This document shows positions 44,848-53,548 of a DNA stretch of 64,000 nt, piece after piece. This DNA comes from Roseiflexus sp. RS-1 (GTDB taxonomy: Bacteria; Chloroflexota; Chloroflexia; Chloroflexales; Roseiflexaceae): positions 5,083,501-5,147,500 of the forward strand of contig NC_009523.1 in the NCBI RefSeq assembly GCF_000016665.1, in the 5' to 3' direction. The position numbers were made by a program, and so were the translations under genes. How positions within the stretch are numbered: position 1 is the first letter of the stretch; each line of letters starts with the position of its first letter. Under the pieces are notes generated by a model. The model had not been told where the DNA came from. It did no database searches and saw only the letters and a list, made by a program, of their open reading frames with translations.

Positions 44848-47499
44848 TCACCTCACTGCAATAAACATCCAGGAACCGATAATGACCGCATTACTGAAGT
44901 ACCGGCGAAGAAGCATCAGCATCTCATCAGACGTAAAAATATGCAGATGCGCAGGATTGTTAGCCTGCGCAGCCAGCGCCTCATCACGACTCACAGGAAA
45001 ATATGAAGTGCCGATAAAAACACCTCCAGGACGCACCACGCGCGCCGCTTCAGCAATATACCGCTCGCCATCATCACGGGAAAGGTGCTCAATAACTTCC
45101 ATACCAAGCACAACATCATAGCGCATGTCGGTCAAAAACGAGAGGTCACACATATCACCGACAGACCAGAGAATGTTTTGCGCACGCCAGATTTCCCGGC
45201 AAAAAGCAACAAGTTCCGGCTCTCTATCAAAAGCAGTTACCCTTCGCGCGAAATGCGACACCAGAAATGCGCCCCATCCCAACCCGCTTCCTGCGTCAAG
45301 AACTTCGGCGCCACGACAAAACATTGCACCCGCGAACGCATACCGACCGAGCATCATTCGATAATAGCCTGTCGATACGAATTGTGGATCGCCGGGCAAA
45401 GCGCGCTCTTCAGTTGCACCACTCGCAATACCCCTTTCTCGCACTGATTCATTCGTATGACTCATAATCTCGTCGATAACAGGTTGGATAACAGGATCTG
45501 CGAGAATCGATTCGTATATCGTTTTGATGTCATTGAGGGTGTAATTGAGAACGTGACGCGGAAAACGGTATGGCATGACCTGATCTGACAAGGATTCTGA
45601 AATGTCCGGCTTTTTTGCGACAAGGTACACGTACCAGTGCTCACGCCACCCGCCAAGTTCATCTACCGGCACCCCATCAAAGCGACAATCTTTGCGCCGA
45701 TCGTCCAGATCATATCCTGTTTCAACGATTGTAAGGCGCGGAAAGAGTTGCATAAGCCCCGCAGTCGAAAAGCGCCAGTAATCATCAAAGCCCGACGCCG
45801 TGTGATACCGCCAGGACCATACGGTTGAGAGTAACAAGATACCGCCCGGCGCCAGCAATCGGGTTATTTCGGCGGCAGCGGCGAACGGATCGTACAGATG
45901 CTCGAATGTCATTTTACATACAATCAGATCGAATGCGCTATCGACATAAGGCGTCGGACGGCAAATATCGCCGGTTGGAAAATTCAGCGTCGTCAACTGA
46001 CGATCCCGTTGAGCAAGAAACCGCGCCAGTTCCGCGCCCTGACCACCGATCTCCAGAATACGACGCGCATCGGGCGCATATTTTTCACAACGCTCCAGCG
46101 TCCACTCCTCCCACGACTTCCACGCCATACTCTGCCAGGATTGAACTGGCGTTCTGCCACCACTCCAGAATAGCGGACGTGTATGGATCAACCCGTATCC
46201 GAGCGGCTTGCCAGCCACCGTCACCTTCATCAGGTTATTGCGAGAGTCAAGGTTGGTAAAGTCATAATCGCTGCGGAAATCAGCAATACCGATATTGAGA
46301 AGATAGTCTCCGGGATTGAGGAGCATGATCTGTTCACAACCGATCTCCAGACGCTCACCGGCATCGTGCGGACCGAAATTAACACGGTGCTCTATATAGG
46401 AGTGCATCCCCATAAGGTTCTGCCCCTGCGCGTTACGAAACATAATACCAATCGCAATATTCTCGACATGATCATAAAACTCAATCGTCGTCACCACCCG
46501 AAAAGGTTTGCCGACAAAAAGAGAGGCCGTCTCGCGACCTTCCGTATCCAGCACACAATAGTCCACAATTCGTGCTGCGCCCGTACCAAACCGGTACTCG
46601 CCTGCACCAGTCTTTCGTTTGATCTCCTCCTCGCGGCGACGCAGTTCATGCTGCACCTCTTCGGCGTCGCCAGGTGACGCCATCAGGCGCTGGCGGGCAT
46701 GCTCACTCTCTCGCATCAGTTCGTAGTACTGCATCGCAACCTGGGCAGGTCGACCGCTGCTAAACAGCATTCCATGGTGAAGTAGATATCCATAAGTGCA
46801 CAGGTTCTGAAATGTCCCGATGTCATGCGTAACAAATACAATCGTAACACCACAATCGGTCAGTTGCTTGATCTTGTCAAGACAGCGCGACTGAAACGCA
46901 ATATCCCCCACAGCCAGCGCTTCATCGACGATCAGGATATCGGGAGAGACATGCACCTGCACTGCAAACGCCAGCCGCACCACCATGCCGCTGGAGTAGA
47001 ACTTCACCGGCTGATCGATAAACTCGCCGATGTCCGCGAATGCGGCAATGTCATCGAAGCGTGCATCGATCTCCTCCCGGCTCAACCCCAGGATCGCACC
47101 GTTGAGATACACATTCTCGCGCCCCGTGAACTCCGGGTTGAAGCCGCTCCCCAACTCCAGCAGCGCCGCCACCCGCCCCTTCACCTGCACCTCGCCTTCA
47201 GTCGGCGCCAGCGTGCCGGCGATGATCTGCAACAGCGTGCTCTTGCCGCTCCCGTTCCGCCCGATGATCCCCACCATCTCACCGCGCCGCACCTCGAAAC
47301 TGACATTGCGCAGCGCCCAGAATTCGCGCCCGTAATGCCGCCCGAAACGCCACAGCAGCATGTGCTTGAGTCGGTCCTGCGGATGGTCGTAGATGCGGTA
47401 CATCTTACCGACGTTGCGCACACTGATGACGACATCGTCGGTCGGAGGGGAAATCGGCATCGTTTCCTGAAATGCAATCTCTGGAGCAGAAACTGTCAT
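44848..47499 (-). CDS. wzt: Wzt-like polysaccharide ABC exporter ATPase fused to two methyltransferase domains, 883 aa
   Basis: Part 1 (about 25-265), ABC ATPase: GIIGRNGSGKSTLLQIIAGT (Walker A), FYSSGMVVRLAFAVQ (signature), DILIVDEALAVGD (Walker B). Part 2 (about 310-450), Wzt C-terminal carbohydrate-binding-like sandwich: RIVDYCVLDTEGRETASLFV, EIGCEQIMLLNPGDYLLNIG. Part 3 (about 460-650), methyltransferase: RRILEIGGQGAELARFLAQR, FDLIVCKMTFEHLYDP. Part 4 (about 740-883), second methyltransferase: AEVLDAGSGLGWGAFLVSHF, YDVVLGMEVIEHLSRDD. Wzt alone is normally 250-450 residues, so the fusion is unusual. The matching permease is at 53549-54400. It has its own promoter and leads the downstream operon, its stop being 4 bases from the 1032-aa gene. 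Confidence 0.88.
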   Translation of the reverse strand: MTVSAPEIAFQETMPISPPTDDVVISVRNVGKMYRIYDHPQDRLKHMLLWRFGRHYGREFWALRNVSFEVRRGEMVGIIGRNGSGKSTLLQIIAGTLAPTEGEVQVKGRVAALLELGSGFNPEFTGRENVYLNGAILGLSREEIDARFDDIAAFADIGEFIDQPVKFYSSGMVVRLAFAVQVHVSPDILIVDEALAVGDIAFQSRCLDKIKQLTDCGVTIVFVTHDIGTFQNLCTYGYLLHHGMLFSSGRPAQVAMQYYELMRESEHARQRLMASPGDAEEVQHELRRREEEIKRKTGAGEYRFGTGAARIVDYCVLDTEGRETASLFVGKPFRVVTTIEFYDHVENIAIGIMFRNAQGQNLMGMHSYIEHRVNFGPHDAGERLEIGCEQIMLLNPGDYLLNIGIADFRSDYDFTNLDSRNNLMKVTVAGKPLGYGLIHTRPLFWSGGRTPVQSWQSMAWKSWEEWTLERCEKYAPDARRILEIGGQGAELARFLAQRDRQLTTLNFPTGDICRPTPYVDSAFDLIVCKMTFEHLYDPFAAAAEITRLLAPGGILLLSTVWSWRYHTASGFDDYWRFSTAGLMQLFPRLTIVETGYDLDDRRKDCRFDGVPVDELGGWREHWYVYLVAKKPDISESLSDQVMPYRFPRHVLNYTLNDIKTIYESILADPVIQPVIDEIMSHTNESVRERGIASGATEERALPGDPQFVSTGYYRMMLGRYAFAGAMFCRGAEVLDAGSGLGWGAFLVSHFARRVTAFDREPELVAFCREIWRAQNILWSVGDMCDLSFLTDMRYDVVLGMEVIEHLSRDDGERYIAEAARVVRPGGVFIGTSYFPVSRDEALAAQANNPAHLHIFTSDEMLMLLRRYFSNAVIIGSWMFIAVR

Positions 47500-47567
47500 G
47501 CTGCCTGCGTCTGGTCAGATACCCATCATGTGCACGTGTGTTATGTTTGGTTTCTTCAGCGTGCGCG

Positions 47568-47596
47568 ATAGTAGCACGACTCAGGTCAGATGTCAA
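47568..47596 (-). promoter_or_regulatory. Promoter of the Wzt-led polysaccharide operon
   Basis: On the minus strand TTGACA (47591-47596), 17-base spacer, TACTAT (47568-47573), about 70 bases before ATG 47499. The -35 is a perfect consensus. Confidence 0.75.
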
Positions 47597-47611
47597 GATA
47601 TGATGAAGAGG

Positions 47612-47722
47612 TACGCGCTCACATTTCTCCCGGGAGCGAGAGCATCTTGCCCTCGGAGACGCGACGAGGGCGTGACGCCCTCGCTCCGTGTGCGTGTGTT
47701 ACCCCAGGGGTGAACAGTTCCA
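47612..47722 (-). repeat. Interspersed repeat R3, copy 2
   Basis: Reverse-complement counterpart of 10537-10640: GAACTGTTCACCCCTGGGGT, ACACACGC, a GAGGGCG/CGCCCTC stem and GCTCTCGCTCCCGGGAGAAA. Confidence 0.7.
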
Positions 47723-47814
47723 TGAAGAGCAATGGAATGGCGGATGAAAGCCCTGCTGGCTGACGGAGCGCTTCCCGGCGATGCGTTTTTCCGGCATGCC
47801 CTGGCGTCCCATCT

Positions 47815-48095
47815 CTGGTTCAAGGCATCAGGATGCCCCACTCTTTACAGGGTGGTTTTTTGGAAGCCCCTGCATTCCTTCTCTCGTTTTGGGCTTCAGG
47901 ACGCCCAAACTCCCCCTTCTCCCCGTGTGGGAGAAGGGGGTCGGGGGGATGAGAGGGCAAACACGCCCAACCTCCCCCTTCGCCCCGTGTGGGAGAAGGG
48001 GGGCGGGGGGATGAGGGGGCAAACACGCCCAACCTCCCCCTTCGCCCCGTGTGGGAGAAGGGGGCAGGGGGGATGAGGGGGCAAACGCGCCCAGA
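47815..48095 (-). repeat. Interspersed repeat R2, copy 3, with triplicated arm
   Basis: Blocks GCAGGGGCTTCCAAAAA and GTCCTGAAGCCCAAAACGAG, then three nearly identical arms of about 65 bases each containing CCCCTTCTCCCACACGGGG on the minus strand. Confidence 0.8.
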
Positions 48096-48109
48096 ATACA
48101 ACCAGACCA

Positions 48110-48538
48110 TCAATCCCCGTTGCCTGGCGACTGCGTGCGCACTTTCGTTTGAACCAGGCGCAGAGTTTGATCCGCCAGCCGCAATGCTTCCTCTGCCGAC
48201 GCTTGCGTATACACCCGTGCGGGGATGCTGTCTGGCAGCCCATTGGGATAGCGAGTAGGAATATAGTAGCCGTCCAGCGAGGCTACCTCTTCCCGCAATT
48301 GCTCGAAATCAGCGTCAAATTCGGCAGCCCAACGGCACAGCGCTTCCACAGAATGTCCGATCACCAGTTCCTCGCCCTGGGTGTAAATAAAGGCTTTGAG
48401 CGCCTTCTCGGCAATCTGCTGAGCTACAAAACAGGCCAGATGATAACTTGCGCCGTCAAAGAGCAACTGAGCGCCGTACCGATCCGCCTCCGCCTGTTCC
48501 AGCCAGCGCAACCCTTCCTGTCGGGCATCACGCTTCAT
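48110..48538 (-). CDS. HEPN-domain protein (partner of adjacent nucleotidyltransferase)
   Basis: 142 residues, all helical. CFVAQQIAEKALKAFIYTQG and the conserved YYIPTRYPNGLP segment are typical of HEPN proteins paired with MNT nucleotidyltransferases. HEPN proteins of this kind are RNases or their relatives; the R-x4-6-H catalytic motif is not obvious in this one. It overlaps the MNT gene by 11 bases, so they are co-translated, with MNT first. Likely a toxin-antitoxin or related defence pair. Confidence 0.82.
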   Translation of the reverse strand: MKRDARQEGLRWLEQAEADRYGAQLLFDGASYHLACFVAQQIAEKALKAFIYTQGEELVIGHSVEALCRWAAEFDADFEQLREEVASLDGYYIPTRYPNGLPDSIPARVYTQASAEEALRLADQTLRLVQTKVRTQSPGNGD

Positions 48539-48893
48539 ATAGCACCCGTCCTTCCTGTAGAGCCAGCCGCACCAGCGGGGTTTGGGACATCCACGTCATC
48601 TCGACTGGAGTATAAACCAGCAGATCGGTTGCGACGCGGGGTTGAAAACGGCGATACAATTCCACTGTGCGTTCCAGAAAATCGAGCGGCGTATCCCACA
48701 CGATCAGCAAATCCAGATCGCTGGTCAGACCGTCCTCATCCCGCGCCAGGGAACCGAACAGGATCACGCGCTGAACGCCCAGCGCGGCAGCGCACCCCGT
48801 CAACCGCTCGACTTCCTGCCGAAGATGTGCCCGGTGCGTTTCTCGTCGCTGCCGCAACAATCGCCGAATCCGCAACACATCGCCCTGATCCAT
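48528..48893 (-). CDS. MNT-type minimal nucleotidyltransferase
   Basis: 121 residues. RVILFGSLARDEDGLTSDLD gives the GS-x10-D-x-D nucleotidyltransferase motif; a C-terminal FLERTVELYRRFQPRVATDL and EGRVLYEA follow the usual MNT outline. In characterised pairs (MntA-HepT) such a protein neutralises HEPN by AMP transfer. ATG 48893 is chosen; a frame extending further upstream runs through R1 repeats. Confidence 0.82.
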   Translation of the reverse strand: MDQGDVLRIRRLLRQRRETHRAHLRQEVERLTGCAAALGVQRVILFGSLARDEDGLTSDLDLLIVWDTPLDFLERTVELYRRFQPRVATDLLVYTPVEMTWMSQTPLVRLALQEGRVLYEA

Positions 48894-48927
48894 ACTCGCT
48901 GCACTCCGTGCTGAAAAGACTGCTATG

Positions 48928-49335
48928 ATGGTCTTTGAACAATTACTCCACTCCAGCCCGTGCAGGCGGGCTTCGTCTTCCATAGCCGAGGGCTTTAGTC
49001 CCCCGGCCAGTTCGGCATACTGGATTGTAGCAGTTCTCCCAGAGGTTGAACCCGATGGACAAGGTTGAACACTCCTCGGAATCGCACTCACCACGTGGTG
49101 ACCGAAATGATGGTCTTTGAAGTAATAATCCGTCATACCCCGCGCAGGCGGGCTTCGCCTTCCATAGCCGAGGGCTTATGGTCTTTGAAGAAATATTCCG
49201 CTCTAGCCCGCGCAGGCGGGCTTCGTCTCGTGTAGCCGAGGGCTTATGGTCTTTGAGTAAATAATCCGCTACAGCCCGCGCAGGCGGGCTTCGCCTTGCC
49301 TAGCCGAGGGCTTCAGCCCGACGGCTAGCGCGGGA
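48928..49335 (-). repeat. R1 hairpin repeats, 4 units, reverse, interrupted by a half R4
   Basis: One unit at 48928-49016 and three at 49108-49335, each with AGCCCG-GCAGGCGGGCTTCG and AGCCGAGGGCT. The half R4 element lies between them. Confidence 0.8.
49026..49112 (+). repeat. Half copy of R4 element
   Basis: From AGCAGTTCTCCCAGAGGTTG through CACTCCTCGGAATCGC to GGTGACCGAAATGATGG: the half that is missing from the copy at 12605. It ends at the element's centre, where an R1 unit begins. Confidence 0.65.
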
Positions 49336-49516
49336 GAGCGGATTTAATTCTCAATCTCCATTAGCCCGACGGCACGCGACGCATACCGGATTTATTTCTC
49401 AATCTCCATTAGCTCGACGGCACGAGGCGTATACCGGATTATATTCTCAATCTCCATAATTTCGGTCTCCATGCCGCCGGAAGCAAGCGCTTCATGCGAC
49501 ACGACAAATAGCATCC

Positions 49517-49996
49517 CTACTCGCCCTCAACCCGGATCAGACCATCCAGGAATGCCAGAAACTGCTCAATGTCAGCCCGATAGATGCGCTCTAACACCCG
49601 TGCTCTTCGATACGCCAGCGCTAACCGCTCAGCATCCAGACGCATCCGGTAGGCGCTGCGGAAAAGATGCCGAAAACGACGCAGTTCATCCAGGCAATCA
49701 TACGACTGATCGCTCAGCAACCGGGGACGCACCCCATCGATATCGAGCGTCATCCGTCGTAACAGCCCGGCATGCCACCCGCTCCGGTCGGCAATCTGAT
49801 TGCCAAAGACACTGGCGACACGCTGAAAGATGCTCTCGAAGGCGCAATACAGATTGTGCAGGTAGTACGCCAGAACAATGACGCGCTCATCGCCGGTCAG
49901 CCTGGTGTCGTATTCAGTAAGTGCATCGTAGATCTCAGCGATCGCCTTCAGGTCGGCAGCAATTTCGGCTTTCAACGTCTGAATCTGAACGTTCAT
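49517..49996 (-). CDS. HepT-like helical protein (second MNT-HEPN pair)
   Basis: 159 residues, all helical. The central VIVLAYYLHNLYCAFESIFQ and C-terminal LRRFRHLFRSAYRMRLDAER fit HepT-like HEPN proteins, whose RNase site includes an Arg and a His in the last part. Its start overlaps the end of the adjacent nucleotidyltransferase gene by 62 bases, a long overlap suggesting that the MNT tail or this start is imprecise. Likely the toxin half of the pair. Confidence 0.72.
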   Translation of the reverse strand: MNVQIQTLKAEIAADLKAIAEIYDALTEYDTRLTGDERVIVLAYYLHNLYCAFESIFQRVASVFGNQIADRSGWHAGLLRRMTLDIDGVRPRLLSDQSYDCLDELRRFRHLFRSAYRMRLDAERLALAYRRARVLERIYRADIEQFLAFLDGLIRVEGE

Positions 49997-50369
49997 AGAT
50001 CAGCGCTCCCTGTTCGCGTACAAAGTCTGCGAAGCGCACCTCCTGATCCAACTCCACCAGATCGACCGTCCATTCGCTCAGCTCGTTTTCCAGCGCTCGC
50101 CAGAGGGCGAAATACTCTTCGGCGCTCAGTCTCCCTTCAAGAGCAATGTCGATGTCCGACCCGGCATGCATCGCGCCGGATCGCAGCACTGAGCCAAAAA
50201 CATACGCTCGCTCAACGCCGGGGAAGCGCGGCAAAACCAGGCGGGCAGCACGATACACCGCGTGCAGCGCCGCCTGCCGCAACTGCTCCGCAACCTGATA
50301 TGCTCGTTGCTGGCGGGATATGAGATACGCTCGACTGGCTGCCAGATCGAACGCGAATTGACCGCTCAT
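49935..50369 (-). CDS. MNT-type nucleotidyltransferase (second MNT-HEPN pair)
   Basis: 144 residues. An N-terminal helix of about 45 residues precedes AYVFGSVLRSGAMHAGSDID, the GS-x11-D-x-D motif, then VDLVELDQEVRFADFVREQG typical of MNT antitoxins. Start ATG 50369. The last 20 residues, overlapping the HEPN gene, are not family-like, so termination in the overlap may be a recent change. Confidence 0.75.
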   Translation of the reverse strand: MSGQFAFDLAASRAYLISRQQRAYQVAEQLRQAALHAVYRAARLVLPRFPGVERAYVFGSVLRSGAMHAGSDIDIALEGRLSAEEYFALWRALENELSEWTVDLVELDQEVRFADFVREQGALIYERSDSDVESRNCCRPEGDR

Positions 50370-50458
50370 GCTGCGCCTCTACAAGAAGCATTTCCTGTTT
50401 GATCGTACCACGCGCAGGCGCGATTGACAATCAGTACAGGCGCAGGGGCGCTGCGCCC

Positions 50459-51865
50459 CTACGCGCGATACACCCATCGCACCACCCAATCGCGCACGGT
50501 CAGGACGCCGCGCCGCAACCGACTGTCGTCGTGCGCGGCGAGTCGCCGGTACCACGGTCGCAGATGCTTCCGCGCGCTGCGCACAATCCGCAGCGCAGCA
50601 CGACGCGCTGGTGACAGATCAATGTCACCGGCATACCCGCCGGTCTCCCACAAACGCGCAACATTGCGCGCCTGGCGCGCAAGCTGGATCGCTTCGATCG
50701 CGCTCCGCTCAGCTTCTTCCGGCGTAGGGATGGTGCGACCCGCGCGCGCTGAATGCTCGACTGCATGCCGCATGAAGGCTTCCATCCGGTCCCCCATCAG
50801 ATCGAGCCGGAAATGATCGACGATCCGTTGGCGTGCACGCGCCCCCATCGCGGCACGCTGCGTTGGATCGGTCAGCAAACCGATGATCGCGGCGGCATAC
50901 GCGGTGGTTTCATCGCCCGACGGCGGGACAAGGATGCCGCAGTCGGGGGTGACGAGTTCGCGTTGCCCGCCAACATCGGCTGCAACAGGGACGACTCCCA
51001 TTGCCATGGCTTCGTAGAGCACTATTGCGATTCCTTCACGCGCGGAGGGCAGGAGCAGGAGATCGGCGGCTGCCAGCGCCTCGCGCACCCGCTCCGGGGG
51101 AAGCGCCCCGGTCAGTCGAACGTTGCGCAGCACCGGATCGTGCAGCATGCGTTCCAGCACCGGACGTTCAGGACCTTCGCCGATGATCAGCGCACTGAAC
51201 GGAACACCGCGCTGCGCAACATCGCGCAGGATTCGCATCGCCAGGCGCGGTCGCTTTTCTGGTGCGAGACGCCCGACGGAGAGGATCAGGGGCAGATCGA
51301 GAGGCATGCCAGACGCCTGGCGAATGGTCGCCCGGTCAAAGTGCGCCGGATTCCACACGTTCACATCAATGGCTGCCGGGCTGACAACGATCCGCTCCGG
51401 ATCGCCGCCACGCGCAATCATCCAGTCGTGCAGATCGCCCGATACCGTGATACTGAGGTCGATCCAGGCGCGTTGCTGGAGCGAGAGTTGCGGATATCCG
51501 CCATCGAGCCAGTGCGGTTCCACTGCATGCAGCAGATCGAGGACAACAACATCAGGACAGTGACGGCGCAGGTAGGGCAGCAGCACATAGCCGAACTGAC
51601 TGTTGCTGATCAGCAGCGCCTGGATGTCGCGCGAACGGATCAGATCACGCACAAATGCAGGTTGCTGCTCAGGCGCAATCATGGGATGGAGCGTCACAAC
51701 ATCGGGAGTGATCGACTCGAACAGCGGACGCCACTCGTGCGCATGCGGCAGGGTCGCAACAACGCTGAACCGGAACCTGCGCCCGGTGAGTTGCCGCACC
51801 ACATCGAGATTCAACCGGTCAGCCCCGCCAATAGTGAGAAACGGGGTCATCAACAGGATGCGCAT
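50459..51865 (-). CDS. Glycosyltransferase family 4
   Basis: 468 residues. MRILLMTPFLTIGGADRLNL opens the first Rossmann domain; ILSVGRLAPEKRPRLAMRIL, FSALIIGEGPERPVLERML and LPSAREGIAIVLYEAMAMGV (E-x7-E) with DVGGQRELVTPDCGILVPPS form the second, sugar-nucleotide domain. It is paralogous to the GT4 halves at 23193 and 25717 but has no GT2 domain. The basic C-terminal tail suggests membrane association. Next gene upstream on the strand is the permease, beyond an IS. Confidence 0.9.
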   Translation of the reverse strand: MRILLMTPFLTIGGADRLNLDVVRQLTGRRFRFSVVATLPHAHEWRPLFESITPDVVTLHPMIAPEQQPAFVRDLIRSRDIQALLISNSQFGYVLLPYLRRHCPDVVVLDLLHAVEPHWLDGGYPQLSLQQRAWIDLSITVSGDLHDWMIARGGDPERIVVSPAAIDVNVWNPAHFDRATIRQASGMPLDLPLILSVGRLAPEKRPRLAMRILRDVAQRGVPFSALIIGEGPERPVLERMLHDPVLRNVRLTGALPPERVREALAAADLLLLPSAREGIAIVLYEAMAMGVVPVAADVGGQRELVTPDCGILVPPSGDETTAYAAAIIGLLTDPTQRAAMGARARQRIVDHFRLDLMGDRMEAFMRHAVEHSARAGRTIPTPEEAERSAIEAIQLARQARNVARLWETGGYAGDIDLSPARRAALRIVRSARKHLRPWYRRLAAHDDSRLRRGVLTVRDWVVRWVYRA

Positions 51866-51960
51866 GCTATGTCCTTATACAACGGTTTGCCGACGTGTGT
51901 TTCGGCACGGGTCGTATGCCCGATAGCGATAATGGGTGACCGAAATGATGGAGATTGAGA

Positions 51961-52075
51961 ATTAAATCCGCTATACCGAACTAGCCCTGGAGCTGAAGCT
52001 CTCGGCTAGGCAAGGCGAAGCCCGCCTGCGCGGGCTGGAGCGGAATAATTACTCAAAGACCATAAGGCACGACGT
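51961..52075 (+). repeat. R1 hairpin repeat, single unit
   Basis: CTCTCGGCTAGGCAAGGCGA, AGCCCGCCTGCGCGGGCTGG and a 3' TACTCAAAGACCATAAG, i.e. one unit with its usual end. Confidence 0.8.
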
Positions 52076-52190
52076 GCACAACAGAACCGGAAGCGAATGC
52101 AGTTAAGGGCGACAGCGAAGCCGCACCTGAAATACCAGCCATGATCGAGAGCAAGAGGAACATGCGCCAGTTGAGGAACTTCGATTTCAT
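52053..52190 (-). pseudogene. Truncated start of a secreted protein
   Basis: ATG 52190, five bases after GAGGTG, opens 45 codons: MKSKFLNWRMFLLLSIMAG and a following stretch ending LTAFASGSVVHVV form a clear Sec signal peptide with a likely cut after AFA. It then runs into the end of an R1 unit (the CTTATGGTCTTTGA arm), where it stops. The rest of the gene is missing. I read this as the 5' remnant of a secreted-protein gene cut by a repeat-associated deletion or insertion. Confidence 0.5.
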
Positions 52191-52314
52191 GAGCACCTCA
52201 CGACAATAACTTGTGTGTCGATGGAGAGACTACAATGAGCATAATTGATCCCTTCTCCACATCTCTGCGCATCCGACCCTTTGTGTGCCTCACAACGCCT
52301 TTGCCCGCAACATT

Positions 52315-53440
52315 AGACATCATCAAGATTTAGTGATATACTATTTTTGTACAATCTGAAAATGGAGAAAAACGATGTGTAAGTATCGATCCATTATCGA
52401 AAATCCGGAGAAATTACGCTCTATGACCGGACTGACCGTTGAAGAGTTCCACGCGCTGGTTCCGATCTTCCACGCCGCATTTGAAGCGTATATGAAACGT
52501 CGCACGATTGATGGCCGCGTCCGATATTGTCGTCGCTACGTCTCGTATGCAAACTCGCCGCTTCCGACAACAGAAGATAAATTGCTCTTTATTTTGACCT
52601 ACTTAAAACAAAACCCAACGCAAGTGATGCACGGACACCTCTTTCAAATGAGCCAATCAAACGTAAGCAAATGGGTGCATCTTTTGCACGGAGCGCTGAA
52701 CTATGCGCTTTCACAGCAAAATCTCCTGCCTGCGCGCACTGCCGACGACCTGGCGAGGCGATTGCAGGAAGAACCGTCGTGTGAAGAACCGTCGTGTGAA
52801 GAACCGTCGTGTGAAGAACCGTCGTGTGAAGAACCGTCGTGTGAAGAACCGTCGTGTGAAGAACCGTCGTGTGAAGAACCGTCGCATGCGACAAAAGCGC
52901 CCCCCTTTTTATCCATGACGGCGTAGAACGTCCCATTCGCCGTCCAAGCGACAAAGTCGACCGGGAGTTGTATTACAGCGGTAAGAAGAAACGACATACG
53001 CTTAAGAACGTTCTCATCATTGATGAGTTTGGCTCTATTCACTTTTTGAGTGACACCTACGAAGGAAGGGTCCACGATAAATGTATTGCGGATGAAGCGG
53101 GATACACCCTTCCAAACGCGAGCATTCTCTATCAAGACGCCGGATTTCAAGGATTTACCCTGCCTGGCGTCCAGATTATGCAGCCAAAGAAGAAGCCGCG
53201 CAATGGAACCCTCACGCCGCAGGAAAAGGAGGAAAACCGGCGTATCTCATCCGTTCGCGTTCGTATTGAACATGTTATCGGCGATATCAAGCGGTATCGA
53301 ATCATTCACGACATTATCCGCTTCAGTTGTTCCGAATTTCGGGATATGGTCATGGAAACATGTTGCGGGCTGCATAACTTCCGAATTTGGCTGAAACGCA
53401 AAAAGCAGTCCAAAAATCAAAACGAATCTTGATGAAGTCT
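52315..53440 (+). mobile_element. IS5-family-like insertion sequence, copy 2 (1126 bp)
   Basis: Same length, same ends and same orientation as copy 1, offset by exactly 16326 bases; by eye it is identical. Flanked by the direct duplication ATT (52312-52314 and 53441-53443), so it was an independent insertion. Confidence 0.95.
52375..53432 (+). CDS. IS transposase, second copy, two frames
   Basis: Same two frames as copy 1: 52375-52926 (helix-turn-helix part and EEPSC repeats) and a -1 frame ending at 53432 with the DDE residues. The slip region is near 52887-52911. The same 15-bp repeat number is present in both copies. Confidence 0.85.
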
Positions 53441-53456
53441 ATTATTCGTTGGACGC

Positions 53457-53540
53457 ACAACCTTCAACCTTCAACCTTCAACCTTCAACCTTCAACCTTC
53501 AACCTTCAACCTTCAACCTTCAACCTTCAACCTTCAACCC
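53457..53540. repeat. Heptamer tandem repeat AACCTTC
   Basis: About eleven consecutive copies of the 7-base unit AACCTTC, lying between the IS and the 3' end of the permease gene. Confidence 0.9.
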
Positions 53541-53548
53541 TTCCCCCC

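Larger units (their letters stand above)
47500..48109. other. Intergenic region: promoter plus R3 and R2 repeats
   Basis: About 600 bases with no supported gene; it contains the promoter for the Wzt gene, one R3 copy and three tandem G/C-rich arms of an R2 element. Confidence 0.7.
48894..49516. other. Repeat field between two MNT-HEPN pairs
   Basis: No gene. Four R1 units in reverse, a half R4 element (49026-49112), a short R4 piece (49457-49509) and solo ATGGAGATTGAGAA-type repeats. Confidence 0.75.
51866..52314. other. Intergenic region with one R1 unit and a truncated secreted-protein start
   Basis: One R1 unit (51961-52075) and a short minus-strand frame described separately; otherwise nothing recognised before the IS. 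Confidence 0.65.

Noticed and set aside
35989-53440. Composite transposon bounded by the two IS copies
   Set aside because: Each IS has its own 3-bp target duplication (AAT and ATT), so the copies inserted independently.
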